This document shows positions 55,143 through 64,000 of a stretch of DNA of 64,000 nucleotides, piece after piece; the stretch's first letter is position 1; each line of letters starts with the position of its first letter. Source of the stretch: Stutzerimonas stutzeri (lineage in GTDB: Bacteria > Pseudomonadota > Gammaproteobacteria > Pseudomonadales > Pseudomonadaceae). The stretch is taken from the NCBI RefSeq assembly GCF_024448715.1, contig NZ_JAMOHZ010000005.1, forward strand, positions 186,001 through 250,000, in the 5' to 3' direction. Position numbers and translations under genes: made by a program. The notes beneath the pieces were generated by a model. That model worked only from the letters and a program-made list of their open reading frames with translations. It made no database searches and was not told where the DNA came from.

Positions 55143-55724
55143 ATGGCCAGAGTGGGCGCTGAACTGCGCAGACAGGACTTCGTAGAGGCGACCGTTAAGG
55201 TGATCGCCGAACATGGCGTTGCCAACGCCACGACGCGGCGCATCGCGGCGGCCGCGGATTGCCCTCTGGCAACCCTGCACTACGTATTCCGCACCAAGGA
55301 CGAGCTCTTCTATGCGGTCTACGAGTCACTGTTCGACCTGCCCTATCAGGCGCTGGAGCATGTGGCCGCCGGTTCGACCGCAGCCGATAGCGCGGCAGAG
55401 ATGCTGCGCCACCTGATCACATGGCTGACCGAACATCCGGAACTGGCCAAGGCGCAGACCGAGCTGTTCTACTGGACGTTGCGTAACAATCCGGAGATGG
55501 CGAGCAAGATCTTCGCGGTGGCCTCCGAGGCCATCGAGCGAGAGCTCGATCGGGCCATTGGCAATCAACTAGATCCGGCGTTCCTGCAATCGACCAGTCG
55601 CTTGCTCATTCAACTGGCCGACGGCCTGATCATCGCCTGGGCCGCTCACAGGGACTCGGCACGGCTCAAGACCGAAACCGAGACGGCCTGCCAGGCGCTG
55701 AAGCTATTCGTGGCCAACCGCTGA
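55143..55724 (+). CDS. TetR-family regulator (193 aa)
   Basis: HTH residues ~8-60: RRQDFVEATVKVIAEHGVAN, then TTRRIAAAADCPLATLHYVFRTKDELF. The C-terminal helices (LRHLITWLTEHPELAKAQTE, LFYWTLRNNPEMASK) form the ligand pocket. ATG 55143 has AAGGAG 11 bases ahead and gives a normal N-terminus; an ATG at 55101 in the same frame has no ribosome site. It is convergent with the phosphotransferase gene. With a copy of the recurring dyad in its upstream region it may regulate itself and the other sites. Confidence 0.85.
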   Translation: MARVGAELRRQDFVEATVKVIAEHGVANATTRRIAAAADCPLATLHYVFRTKDELFYAVYESLFDLPYQALEHVAAGSTAADSAAEMLRHLITWLTEHPELAKAQTELFYWTLRNNPEMASKIFAVASEAIERELDRAIGNQLDPAFLQSTSRLLIQLADGLIIAWAAHRDSARLKTETETACQALKLFVANR

Positions 55725-55785
55725 TCTCTGCGCTGACGCCCTTTTCGCCCGGGTTGGCAATCCCCGAGCGGCAGCGCAACACGTC

Positions 55786-56856
55786 TTACAAGCGCGACCG
55801 AGATATGACCTGCAGGGCCGCCTGCTCCAGCAGCCGGTTCATCTGGATGAACTCGGCAAAGCGCGGGTCCCGCGTCTGGCCATGGTAGAAGCGGTAGTAG
55901 ATCTGCTGAACGATACCGGCCAGGCGGAACAGGCCGTAGCAGTAGTAGTAATCCAGGTTGGCGATGGCTGGCAGCCCAGCGCGCTCGGCGTAGTAGTCGG
56001 CGAACTGCTGGCGCGTCAGCATGCCCGGGGCATTGCTCGGCTGGCGGCGGATCGACTGCATGGGCTGTGGGTCGCCCGCCTCGATCCAGTAGGCCAGGGT
56101 ATTGCCCAGGTCCATCAGCGGGTCGCCGAGGGTGGTCAGCTCCCAATCCAGCACTCCGATGATCTGCATCGGGTTGCTGGGGTCGAGAATCACGTTGTCG
56201 AAGCGGTAGTCGTTGTGGATGATGCCCGGCTTGGAGTGGTCGGCCGGCATCTTGTCCCTGAGCCAGGCCTTGACCGGCTCCCACAGCGGCGCGTCGGGGG
56301 TCAGGGCCTTCTCGTAACGGCTGATCCAACCGCCGATCTGACGCTGCACATAACCCTCAGGCTTGCCCAGATCGCCGAGGCCGCAGACCTGATAGTCGAC
56401 CTTGTGCAGCTCGACCAGCTTGTCGATAAAGCTCCTGCACAGCGCGCTGGTCTGCTCGGGCGTGAAATTCAACTCGGCCGGCATGTCCGAGCGCAGGATG
56501 ATGCCGTTGACCCGCTGCATCACATAAAACTCGGCGCCGATCACTGACTCGTCGGTGCAGTGCACGTAGGCCTTGGGGCAGTAGGGGAAGCCCGCGTTGA
56601 GCTGGTTGAGGATGCGGAATTCGCGGCCCATGTCGTGGGCCGACTTGGCCTTATGGCCGAACGGCGGACGGCGCAGGACGAACTCCTGCTGCGGGTATTC
56701 GATCAGGTAGGTCAGGTTCGAGGCGCCGCCGGGAAACTGACTGACCCTGACTTCGCCGCTCAGCCCGGGAATGTGGGTCTTGAGGTAGGCGTCGATGGTG
56801 GCGGCGTCGAGTTCTTCGCCCGTACGAATAACGGTGCTCTGGTCTGTCAGGGTCAT
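55786..56856 (-). CDS. Phosphotransferase-family protein (ACAD10/APH-like, 356 aa)
   Basis: GGASNLTYLIEYPQQEFVLR matches the nucleotide-binding start, and IIHNDYRFDNVILDP with IIGVLDWELTTLGDPLMDLG hold the Brenner-type catalytic Asp and the metal-binding Asp of aminoglycoside phosphotransferase-like kinases. Members in acyl-CoA clusters are related to ACAD10, which phosphorylates 4-hydroxy acids for beta-oxidation. The linkage to fatty-acid genes here points to that use and not to antibiotic resistance. Confidence 0.85.
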   Translation of the reverse strand: MTLTDQSTVIRTGEELDAATIDAYLKTHIPGLSGEVRVSQFPGGASNLTYLIEYPQQEFVLRRPPFGHKAKSAHDMGREFRILNQLNAGFPYCPKAYVHCTDESVIGAEFYVMQRVNGIILRSDMPAELNFTPEQTSALCRSFIDKLVELHKVDYQVCGLGDLGKPEGYVQRQIGGWISRYEKALTPDAPLWEPVKAWLRDKMPADHSKPGIIHNDYRFDNVILDPSNPMQIIGVLDWELTTLGDPLMDLGNTLAYWIEAGDPQPMQSIRRQPSNAPGMLTRQQFADYYAERAGLPAIANLDYYYCYGLFRLAGIVQQIYYRFYHGQTRDPRFAEFIQMNRLLEQAALQVISRSRL

Positions 56857-56945
56857 GCTCGTCTCATCTGTTGCGGGTTGTTGAACTGGACCTATCGAAT
56901 CGGCACGGCCTGCCGGCCGCCCCGAGACGGAGGCTCACGACTGGC

Positions 56946-59900
56946 TTATTGCGCTCGATAGATCAGCGCATAGAACACCGGCAGCACGACCATGGTGAGG
57001 ACGGTCGCAAACAGCAGACCGCCGATGATGGTAATAGCCATGGACACGAAGAAGGCGTCGAAGACCAACGGGATCATGCCGAGCGCCGTCGTCAGCGCGG
57101 CCATCGCTACCGGGCGCAGGCGGCTCGCCCCGGCATCGATGATCGCCGGCAACAAGTCCTTGGCCTCGTCGCATTCCAGATCGATCTGCTCGATCAACAC
57201 GATGGCGTTCTTGATGAGCATGCCAATCAGGCTCAGGAAGCCTAGCAAGGCCATGAAGCCGAAGGGCTGCCCGGTGAGCAGAAGACCCGCGGACACGCCG
57301 ATCAGAGCCAGCGGCACACATAACCAGATAACCAGGGGCTGGCGCAGCGTGTTGAACATCATGATGGTGATCAGCACCATGACTGCGATAAACACCGGAA
57401 TGGTCGCGGCAAGACCGGCCTGGGCCTTGCCGGCGTCCTCGTACTCCCCGCCCCACTCCAGGCTGTAGCCGGGTGGCAGCGGCAAGGTTTCGACCTGCGG
57501 GCGCAGCCGCGCGAACAGGTCGTTCGCATGGCCTTGCCTCGGGTCGGCGTAGACGGTGAGCGTGCGCTTGCGGTCGCGCCGATGGATCAGCTCGTCTTCG
57601 AAGGTGGTTTCGAATGATCGCACCACCTGCTGCAAGGGGATCATCCTCTGCGCCACCGGGCTCCAGATCTGCAGACTCGCCAGGCCATCGATGTCGTTAC
57701 GCGAAGCTTCGTCTACGCGCACTATGATCGGCAGTAGCAGGTCCGCCTCGCGATGGACGCCCGCGGTCACGCCCTGGAAACCCTCCCGGATCGCCGCCGC
57801 CACCATGGCACGGGTGATGCCGTTGAGGTTGGCCTGCTCCTCGGCCAGGGTTGCTCGTACGAGCTTTACCCGTTGCCGCCAATCGGTGCGCACCGCCTTA
57901 GCGTCGGGATCACGCCGATAGATCTGCTGCACCTCGTCGCCAAGCCGGCGCAGCTCGCTTGGGTCGGGGCCGCTGAGCCGAGCCTGAATCTTACCGCTCA
58001 CTCCCGTGCCGAGCTCGAACGGAGAGGCATAGGCCAGCGCATCCGGGAAGCGGGTGGCGAGCTCAACCTCGAATTTCGCCATGAGGTCGGCGATGAGGCG
58101 GTGATCGTCCACGCTGACCAGAAACTGCGCGTAAGCCGGGTTGGGCTGTTCCGGCTGGTAGGTGAGCAGGAAGCGTAGCGCGCCTTCGCCCAGGGTGGTC
58201 GTCACGTGCGTTACCCCGTCCTGCTCGAGCAGCAAGCGTTCGACCCGCTCGGCTTCAGCGCGTGTGACGTCTATGTGCGTACCCTGGGCCAGCCAGTAAT
58301 CCACCATGAACTGGGGGCGTGTCGAGCTGGGGAAGAAGCTCTGCTCGACGAAGGTAAAGCCCCACAGGGAGACGGCGAACAGGCCGGCCACGCTTGCTGT
58401 GCTTAGGTAGCGGCGCCTGATACAAGCACGCAGCAAGTCTTTGTAACGACGGTAAAAACCGCCGCTGTAGGGATCCGCATCCACCTGATCGGTCGTCGGC
58501 GCTTTCAGGAACATGACGCATAGCAGCGGCGTCACCGTGACCGCCGTCACCCAGCTCAGCAGCAACGAGACCATCACCACCTGGAACAGCGAGCGACAGA
58601 ACTCGCCGGTAGCGTCATTCGAGGTACCGATCGCGGCAAAGGCCAGGATCGCGATCAGGGTGGCACCGAGCAGCGGCCAGGCCGATTGCTTGACGACGGT
58701 GGAAGCCGCCCGTTCGGCACTCTCGCCCCTCTGCATGCGGATGAGCACGCCGTCGACCACCACGATGGCATTGTCGACCAGCATGCCCAGCGCGATGATC
58801 AACGCGCCCAGCGAGATACGCTCGAGCGCGACCCCCATCGGTTTGAGAAACAGGAAGGAACCGGCGATGGTCAACAACAGCACGAAGCCGATCAGCAGCC
58901 CGCTACGCAGGCCCATGAACAGCAGCAGTACTGCAACAACAATGGCAACCGCCTCCAACAGGCTCTCGACGAAGCCCGAGATGGCGGTGGTGACGGCCTC
59001 CGACTGCAGGGATACGATGCCGAACTCCATGCCGACCGGGCGCTGCCCATCGAGCTCCGCCATGCGCGCTTGCAGCGCCTCGCCCATGGTCACCACGTTG
59101 CCGCCGGAGACGGTGGAAATACCGAGGCCGATACCGGCCCGACCGTCGAAGTGGATTTCGGCGGCGGTTGGCTCCACATAGCCGCGCCGAACACTGGCGA
59201 GGTCACGTAGATGGAACTGCCGACCGTCACCGCCATGAATGAGCAACGCCTCGAAATCCCCGACCGAACTGAGCCCACCCGAGGGCGCCAGGGTGACGAA
59301 GGCCGAGCCCACCCGCGCTCGACCGGCATCCGTCGCCACACCTTTCTGGCGCAGTTCCTCGACAATGGCGGCGGGTGCAAGACCCAGCTGCGACAAGCGA
59401 TCACTGTTGAACTCGACGAAAATGGCCTCGCGACGCTCGCCGAAGGTGGTGATCTTGCCGACGTCCTGCACCAGCAGCAGCTCGCGGCGCAGCCCATCCA
59501 CGTAGTCCTTGAGCTCGGCATAGCCGTAACCGTCGCCGGTCACCACTAGGAACACGCTGTAGACGTCGCCGTAGTCGTCGAGCACGATCGACGGCCCGGC
59601 ACCCGGTGGCAAATCGCGCTGCACATCGTCGATCTTGCGCCGCAGCTCGTCCCAAACCTGCGGCAGGCTCTCGCGGTCGTAGTTGTCCTTGACGGTCACG
59701 GTCAGCGTCGAAAGCCCACGCTCGGACTTCGAGCGCACGCGCTCCAGCTGTCCGAGCTGCTGCGCGGCTTTCTCCAGTCGGTCGCTTACCTCCTGCTCCA
59801 CCTCCAGGGCCGAAGCCCCAGCATAGGGCGTGACGACCAAAGCCTCCTTGATGGTGAATTCCGGATCCTCCAGGCGGCTCATGCTGCCATAGGTCAATAG

Positions 59901-59975
59901 CCCGGCGACGAGCATCGTCCCGGTGAGTACCAGGGTGACTACGCGTTTGCTGATGGCGACAGCGGCGATATCCAT
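56946..59975 (-). CDS. RND multidrug/solvent efflux permease (1009 aa)
   Basis: An AcrB/HAE1-type protein: N-terminal helix VLTLVLTGTMLVAGLLTYGS region, RLEDPEFTIKEALVVTPYAG, and the helix-4 segment ISLGALIIALGMLVDNAIVV with the essential aspartates (LVDNAIVVVDG). The second half repeats the pattern with GFLSLIGMLIKNAIVLIEQI. It starts 3 bp after the adaptor gene, so the two are one unit. It probably expels toxic substrates or intermediates. The outer-membrane channel gene is not in the window. Confidence 0.9.
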   Translation of the reverse strand: MDIAAVAISKRVVTLVLTGTMLVAGLLTYGSMSRLEDPEFTIKEALVVTPYAGASALEVEQEVSDRLEKAAQQLGQLERVRSKSERGLSTLTVTVKDNYDRESLPQVWDELRRKIDDVQRDLPPGAGPSIVLDDYGDVYSVFLVVTGDGYGYAELKDYVDGLRRELLLVQDVGKITTFGERREAIFVEFNSDRLSQLGLAPAAIVEELRQKGVATDAGRARVGSAFVTLAPSGGLSSVGDFEALLIHGGDGRQFHLRDLASVRRGYVEPTAAEIHFDGRAGIGLGISTVSGGNVVTMGEALQARMAELDGQRPVGMEFGIVSLQSEAVTTAISGFVESLLEAVAIVVAVLLLFMGLRSGLLIGFVLLLTIAGSFLFLKPMGVALERISLGALIIALGMLVDNAIVVVDGVLIRMQRGESAERAASTVVKQSAWPLLGATLIAILAFAAIGTSNDATGEFCRSLFQVVMVSLLLSWVTAVTVTPLLCVMFLKAPTTDQVDADPYSGGFYRRYKDLLRACIRRRYLSTASVAGLFAVSLWGFTFVEQSFFPSSTRPQFMVDYWLAQGTHIDVTRAEAERVERLLLEQDGVTHVTTTLGEGALRFLLTYQPEQPNPAYAQFLVSVDDHRLIADLMAKFEVELATRFPDALAYASPFELGTGVSGKIQARLSGPDPSELRRLGDEVQQIYRRDPDAKAVRTDWRQRVKLVRATLAEEQANLNGITRAMVAAAIREGFQGVTAGVHREADLLLPIIVRVDEASRNDIDGLASLQIWSPVAQRMIPLQQVVRSFETTFEDELIHRRDRKRTLTVYADPRQGHANDLFARLRPQVETLPLPPGYSLEWGGEYEDAGKAQAGLAATIPVFIAVMVLITIMMFNTLRQPLVIWLCVPLALIGVSAGLLLTGQPFGFMALLGFLSLIGMLIKNAIVLIEQIDLECDEAKDLLPAIIDAGASRLRPVAMAALTTALGMIPLVFDAFFVSMAITIIGGLLFATVLTMVVLPVFYALIYRAQ

Positions 59976-59978
59976 CGC

Positions 59979-61070
59979 TCAATGCTCCATGGCGTGCACG
60001 GGGAAACCGTCGCTGAGCGTGTGCACCCCCGAGACCGCGATGCGCTCGCCAACCGCCAGCCCGGAAGTCACCAAGACCCGGCTGCCGTTGAGCTCTCCCA
60101 GCGTCACGGGACGTTGCTGCACCGTGCCGCTCTGCGCATCGAAGAGCCAGACGAAGGGTGCGTTGTCGGGCGCGGCGACGACGGCATCGGCGGGAATGTG
60201 CAAACCTGCCGCCGCGCTCTCCACCGGCAGGTTATAGGCAACGTGCCCAGTCATACCGGGGCTGACGCTGCTGCCGGCCGGCGGCTCGAAGCCGACAGTG
60301 ACGCGGAACGTCCGAGTCACCGGGTCGGCCATGCTGGCGAAAGCGCTGATCTTTGCTGCAATCGGTTGATCGGGCAGCGAACTCAGCACCACGCGGATCT
60401 GCGAGTTGATCTCCCCGATGTCCGCGGCCGAGTTGACACGCTGCGAGCGAATCCAGAGCGCTTCGGGAACCTGGACACGCATCTCCATGGCATCGTCACT
60501 TTGCAGGATCAACACCGGCTGCTTGGCCTGCACGTTGGCGAACTCTTCCACCAGCTTGCGCGCGACCCGCCCGACGAAGGGCGCACGCAGTACCGCGTCC
60601 TCGATGGCCTTAGTGGCCTGGCGCAGGTTCGCTTCGGCCACCGCCAGGTTGCGCCGGGCACGATCCAGCTCCTGCGCCGCCACGGCTCGCGCCCTGAAGG
60701 CCGACTCGTAGCGGTTGAACTCCACCTGCGCAGCGTTGCGTTCCGCTCGCGCCCGATCCCGCTCCGCCTCGTAGTCTCTGGGGTCGAGGCGCGCCAGCAC
60801 CGTACCGGCCTCGACTCTCTGCCCCTCGGTGACCGGAATATCGATGATCCGACCGGAGACCTCGAAGGCCATGTCCGATTGCTTGACCGCCGAGACGCTA
60901 CCGGGAAAGCGCAACGTTCGCCCGATTTCGGTTGCACCAACCGTGATCAGCTTTACTGGTCGAGAGACAGGCTTGAGCGTTTCCTGCCCCTGCTCGCCAC
61001 AACCGGAAAGCGCCAAGGCGAAGGCCAAACAGAGCGAAGCCGTCTGGATGAGTCGATAACTTTGTTTCAA
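59979..61070 (-). CDS. RND membrane-fusion adaptor lipoprotein (363 aa)
   Basis: A lipobox LSGC (acylated cysteine ~24) ends the signal peptide. PVKLITVGATEIGRTLRFPG and SGRIIDIPVTEGQRVEAGTV are the beta-barrel/lipoyl parts, a long hairpin (RDRARAERNAAQVEFNRYES) the middle, and PGMTGHVAYNLPV the outer barrel. It bridges the RND permease at 56946 with an outer-membrane channel. Confidence 0.9.
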   Translation of the reverse strand: MKQSYRLIQTASLCLAFALALSGCGEQGQETLKPVSRPVKLITVGATEIGRTLRFPGSVSAVKQSDMAFEVSGRIIDIPVTEGQRVEAGTVLARLDPRDYEAERDRARAERNAAQVEFNRYESAFRARAVAAQELDRARRNLAVAEANLRQATKAIEDAVLRAPFVGRVARKLVEEFANVQAKQPVLILQSDDAMEMRVQVPEALWIRSQRVNSAADIGEINSQIRVVLSSLPDQPIAAKISAFASMADPVTRTFRVTVGFEPPAGSSVSPGMTGHVAYNLPVESAAAGLHIPADAVVAAPDNAPFVWLFDAQSGTVQQRPVTLGELNGSRVLVTSGLAVGERIAVSGVHTLSDGFPVHAMEH

Positions 61071-61148
61071 ATGTGTCTCCTACAACTCCACAGCCCAAGT
61101 TCAATTCAGCGAGTACGCCTCGCCAATCCTTCCCGTGGCCATGCCGGC

Positions 61149-61931
61149 TCAGAGACTGCCCACCAAGTGACCGCCATCGACCGCCAGGATGCTGCCGGTC
61201 ATGAACGCGCCGGCGTCGCTGGCCAGCAGCAGGAACGGCCCCTCCAGCTCCTCCAGCTCTCCCAGCCGGCGCATGGGCACCATGGCGCGGATATAGCCAT
61301 CGCCCTTGTCGCCCGCGAAGAAGGCCTCGTTCATCTCGGTGCTGAAGTAGCCCGGAGCGATGGCGTTTACCCGAATGCCGAAGCGCGCCAGCTCCAGCGC
61401 CAGCGATTTAGTCAGTTGCACCACGCCAGCCTTGGCCGCGCTGTAGTGGCTGTAGCCGGTGCCGACCCGCAGGCCGAGAATCGAGGCGACGTTGACGATG
61501 CTGCCGCCGCGCCCGGCCTTGACCAGGCGCTGTGCGGCAACCTGGGCCACGCGCCAGACGCCATCGAGATTGGTCGACAGCATGGCGCGCCAGTTTTCCT
61601 CACTGATCTCCAGCGGACGCTGGCCATTGCCGATGCCGGCGTTGTTGAGCACCACCTCGACCACACCGAAGTGCACCTCGGCGGCTGTGAAGGCTGCCTC
61701 CACGCTGGTCCGGTCGGTAACGTCGAGAACCACCGACAACGCCTGGCCTCCCTCCCATTCGATATCGGCAGTGAGCTGCGTTAGCCGTTCGATGCGTCGA
61801 GCCGCCAGCACCACCCGGGCGCCGGCACGAGCCGCCACCCGCGCCAAGTGCGCGCCAATGCCGCTAGAGGCACCGGTAACCAGCACAACGCGATTGGCGA
61901 GGGAGAAGTTCTGGGCGTAATCGTGATTCAT
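61149..61931 (-). CDS. Short-chain dehydrogenase/reductase (260 aa)
   Basis: VVLVTGASSGIGAHLARVAA gives the NAD(P) loop TGxxxGxG, VLNNAGIGNG the NNAG motif, and SHYSAAKAGVV the catalytic YxxxK with serine ~13 residues before. The ending FMTGSILAVDGGHLVG is typical. Start 61931 is chosen because it begins just before the Rossmann strand. It probably oxidises a hydroxyl or 3-hydroxyacyl intermediate made by neighbouring enzymes. Confidence 0.88.
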   Translation of the reverse strand: MNHDYAQNFSLANRVVLVTGASSGIGAHLARVAARAGARVVLAARRIERLTQLTADIEWEGGQALSVVLDVTDRTSVEAAFTAAEVHFGVVEVVLNNAGIGNGQRPLEISEENWRAMLSTNLDGVWRVAQVAAQRLVKAGRGGSIVNVASILGLRVGTGYSHYSAAKAGVVQLTKSLALELARFGIRVNAIAPGYFSTEMNEAFFAGDKGDGYIRAMVPMRRLGELEELEGPFLLLASDAGAFMTGSILAVDGGHLVGSL

Positions 61932-62089
61932 CGGTAAACCTCGGACAGCAGCAAACGCACCTCGCCCCAGCAGCGCAGCGTATCGGCTGGCTGGCCAGGC
62001 TCGGCGGGTTGACGTAATAGGGAGCAGGCAAGCCCAGCCACGAAGAGCCGGATGCCGCTCATAGCGAGTGGATCTCTTAGCGCACCAGC

Positions 62090-64000
62090 TCAGCAATCGG
62101 CCCTCTGAGCTGAGAGTCGTTCGATTCGCTTGTGGCCCGCGGCCACCAGGCGCTCCAGCAGTGGTGCCGGGCGGAACCACATCTCGCCGTACTCGCCAAG
62201 CGCACTGCGATAGTGCTGGATGCCGCTCAGGATCTTGTCCAGCCCCAGGTGCTCGGCGTAGTGCATGGGTCCCCCGAGGTGGGCAGGAAATCCGTAGCCG
62301 TTGATCCAGACCAGGTCGATATCGCTGGCGCGCAGGGCGATCCCTTCGTCCAGCAACTGGATGCCCTCGTTGATCAGCATGAACAGACAACGGTCATGAA
62401 TCTCCTGCTCATCAATACGGCGTCGCGGCACCTGCAACTCATCAGCCAAGTGCGCAGACAGTGCCACCACCTCCTCATCCTCCTGCCGGCTGCGTCCTTG
62501 GTAGAGGTAGAAGCCACGCCCGGATTTCTGCCCGTGCCGGCCCATGGCGTACAGCTCGTCACCGAGGCGACAGTAGCTCTCGTCATGAGCAGAAGCGGCA
62601 CGATTGGAGCTGCGAATCAGGAAGTTCACATCGAGGCCGGCCAGATCTAACATGCTGAATACACCCATGTTCAGATCCAAGCCGGTGAGCACCGCGTCCA
62701 CCTCGGCCGGGGTCGCTCCCTCCAGCACCAGGCGGTGGGCTTCGCGCGCGTAGGGTTCGAGCATGCGATTGCCGATAAAGCCGAAGCAGACGCCGGAGAT
62801 CACCGGCAGCTTGCCGATACGTCTGGCAACGGCCACGGTGGTGGCTAGTACGTCCGGAGCCGTAGCCCGGGCGCGCACCACTTCCAGAACGCGCATGACG
62901 TTAGCCGGACTGAAGAAATGCAGGCCTATCACGTCTTGTGGACGAGAAACGACTGAAGCGATCGCATCGACATCCAGTGACGAGGTGCTGCTGGCCAGGA
63001 TCGCACCCGGCTTGCACACCTCATCCAGCCGGCGGAATACCTGCTGCTTGACCTTCATGTTCTCGAACACCGCCTCGATCACCAGATCGGCATTGGCCAG
63101 GTCGGCATAGTCGAGGGTGCCGAAAAGCAGCTCCATGCGCTGCTGCACCTGTCCAGCAGTCCGCTTGCCGCATTTGAGACTGGTCTCATAGTTCTGGCGG
63201 ATCTGCGCCAGCCCGCGGTCCAGCGCCGCCCCGTCGAGCTCGAGCAGGGCCACCGGGATGCCGGCGTTGGCGAAATTCATGGCGATGCCGCCGCCCATGG
63301 CGCCAGCGCCTATGATCGCCACCCTGTCGATGCGGCGCAGCGCAGTGTCCTCGCCAATACCCGGAATCCGGGCGGCCTCACGCTCAGCGAAGAATACGTG
63401 GCGCAGCGCCTTGGACTGACGGGAAGCCTCGGCCCTCTTGAACAGCGCCAGTTCTTGGACAAGCCCTTCCTCCAACGGCAGCAGGTAGGCGGCTTCCATG
63501 GCGGAGAGCACTAGGCGCGGTGCCAGACGACTCTTCCAGCGCGGCTCGTGCACGGCGCGGTAGCGGGCGAGAAAATCATCCGGCAGCCCTTCTGCCGGTT
63601 CCGGCCAGGCCTCGGGCGGGCGCGCCGGGGCGCCGCAGCCTATCAGCTCGTAGGCATAGGCCTTGGCCTCGTCCAGCAACTGCTCGGCGCTGGGCGCAAT
63701 GCGATCGAGGATGCCAAGCAGGCGGGCGGTATGTGCAGTGACCTGTTCGCCCGAAAGGATCAGGTTCAGCGCCGATTCGATACCGATTAGCCGCGGCAGG
63801 CGCTGGGTACCGCCGGCACCAGGTAGCAAGCCCAGATTGATCTCCGCCAAGCCCAGCCGCGTTCCCGGCTCGCCTATCCGATACCCGCAGGCGAGGGCCA
63901 GTTCCAGCCCACCCCCAAGGGCCAGCTTGCCAATAGCGGCTACCATCGGCTTATGGATTCCGGCCAGGCGTACCAGGATGCTGGGCAGATCGGGCCCGGC
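62090..64000 (-). CDS. FadB-like enoyl-CoA hydratase/3-hydroxyacyl-CoA dehydrogenase (5' end outside window)
   Basis: The frame is open to the window edge (636 codons seen). The first visible residues (IHKPMVAAIGKLALGGGLEL, then LGLLPGAGGTQRLPRLIG) are the crotonase domain with both glutamate-bearing segments. The dehydrogenase domain follows, with VAIIGAGAMGGGIAMNFANA as NAD loop and VIGLHFFSPANVMRVLEVVR with the catalytic histidine, then the helical C-terminal domain. It hydrates and then oxidises acyl-CoA intermediates, two steps of beta-oxidation. The ATG at 63946 is internal to the domain and not the true start. Confidence 0.9.
   Translation of the reverse strand, partial: AGPDLPSILVRLAGIHKPMVAAIGKLALGGGLELALACGYRIGEPGTRLGLAEINLGLLPGAGGTQRLPRLIGIESALNLILSGEQVTAHTARLLGILDRIAPSAEQLLDEAKAYAYELIGCGAPARPPEAWPEPAEGLPDDFLARYRAVHEPRWKSRLAPRLVLSAMEAAYLLPLEEGLVQELALFKRAEASRQSKALRHVFFAEREAARIPGIGEDTALRRIDRVAIIGAGAMGGGIAMNFANAGIPVALLELDGAALDRGLAQIRQNYETSLKCGKRTAGQVQQRMELLFGTLDYADLANADLVIEAVFENMKVKQQVFRRLDEVCKPGAILASSTSSLDVDAIASVVSRPQDVIGLHFFSPANVMRVLEVVRARATAPDVLATTVAVARRIGKLPVISGVCFGFIGNRMLEPYAREAHRLVLEGATPAEVDAVLTGLDLNMGVFSMLDLAGLDVNFLIRSSNRAASAHDESYCRLGDELYAMGRHGQKSGRGFYLYQGRSRQEDEEVVALSAHLADELQVPRRRIDEQEIHDRCLFMLINEGIQLLDEGIALRASDIDLVWINGYGFPAHLGGPMHYAEHLGLDKILSGIQHYRSALGEYGEMWFRPAPLLERLVAAGHKRIERLSAQRADC

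Noticed and set aside
59982..61784. 600-codon plus-strand ORF
   Set aside because: Antisense to the adaptor lipoprotein and SDR genes; no recognisable domain.

Overview
The window reads as a chromosomal segment of a Pseudomonas-like gammaproteobacterium. The support is a GC-rich codon style over most of its length, SpuD/E-like polyamine-binding and RulB/UmuC-like protein sequence, methyl-accepting chemotaxis proteins, and the DUF1302/DUF1329/RND set typical of hydrophobe-degrading pseudomonads. No rRNA, complete tRNA or CRISPR array was seen.

Positions 1-10162 form an accessory, defence-type island that looks more AT-rich than the rest. It holds the tail of an Abi_C-type protein, an IS3-family remnant, an 814-residue STAND-like ATPase, an XRE regulator with a palindromic operator, a 49-residue CxxC mini-protein, a 1260-residue protein with a nuclease-like N-terminus and a degenerate P-loop region, a 148-bp element with perfect 12-bp inverted ends, and decayed gene fragments. 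The island stops at a 27-bp 3' end of a tRNA (probably Ser) with its terminator, which looks like an attachment-site scar. Next come a PAS-GGDEF diguanylate cyclase and a small phosphate-binding-like protein/porin/chemoreceptor group.

From about 15.5 kb onward the window is a large catabolic region. One part runs rightward: PhyH-type dioxygenase, RidA, EthD-like protein, TetR regulator, polyamine-type binding protein, and a Tat-type flavin amine oxidase overlapping a dihaem cytochrome c. A second part runs leftward from 38422 to 28009 as nine closely spaced genes: acyl-CoA dehydrogenase, saccharopine-dehydrogenase-like reductase, acyl-CoA ligase, SCP-x-type thiolase, DAO-type oxidase, membrane protein, then a second amine oxidase, a second dihaem cytochrome and another membrane protein. 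Together they suggest periplasmic amine dehydrogenation wired to cytochrome c, followed by CoA-dependent breakdown of the carbon skeleton. The substrate cannot be read from the sequence.

Between the two amine oxidase/cytochrome cassettes (22.2-27.9 kb) sits a second defence insertion: a 1011-residue Mrr-like nuclease/P-loop NTPase, a recombinase-like fragment, a Kiwa-like kwaA-kwaB pair, and a 3' remnant of umuC/rulB.

Positions 38.4-46.9 kb contain more beta-oxidation genes, many broken: a 3' scrap of an enoyl-CoA hydratase, a FAD oxidoreductase with an in-frame TGA, a thiolase with its middle deleted, and an acyl-CoA dehydrogenase with a one-base deletion. From 47 kb on there are a short PAS chemoreceptor, an outer-membrane/RND uptake-type operon (DUF1329, DUF1302, MMPL transporter, YCF48-like protein), a TetR regulator, a phosphotransferase, an RND efflux pair, an SDR and a FadB-like multifunctional enzyme cut by the window end.

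Five copies of a 16-bp dyad of the form CRNAAC-N4-GTTRYK lie at 15492, 15818, 38485, 42927 and 54953, upstream of separate transcription units. They suggest that one TetR-type regulator, of the general kind that senses acyl-CoA, ties the catabolic units into a regulon.
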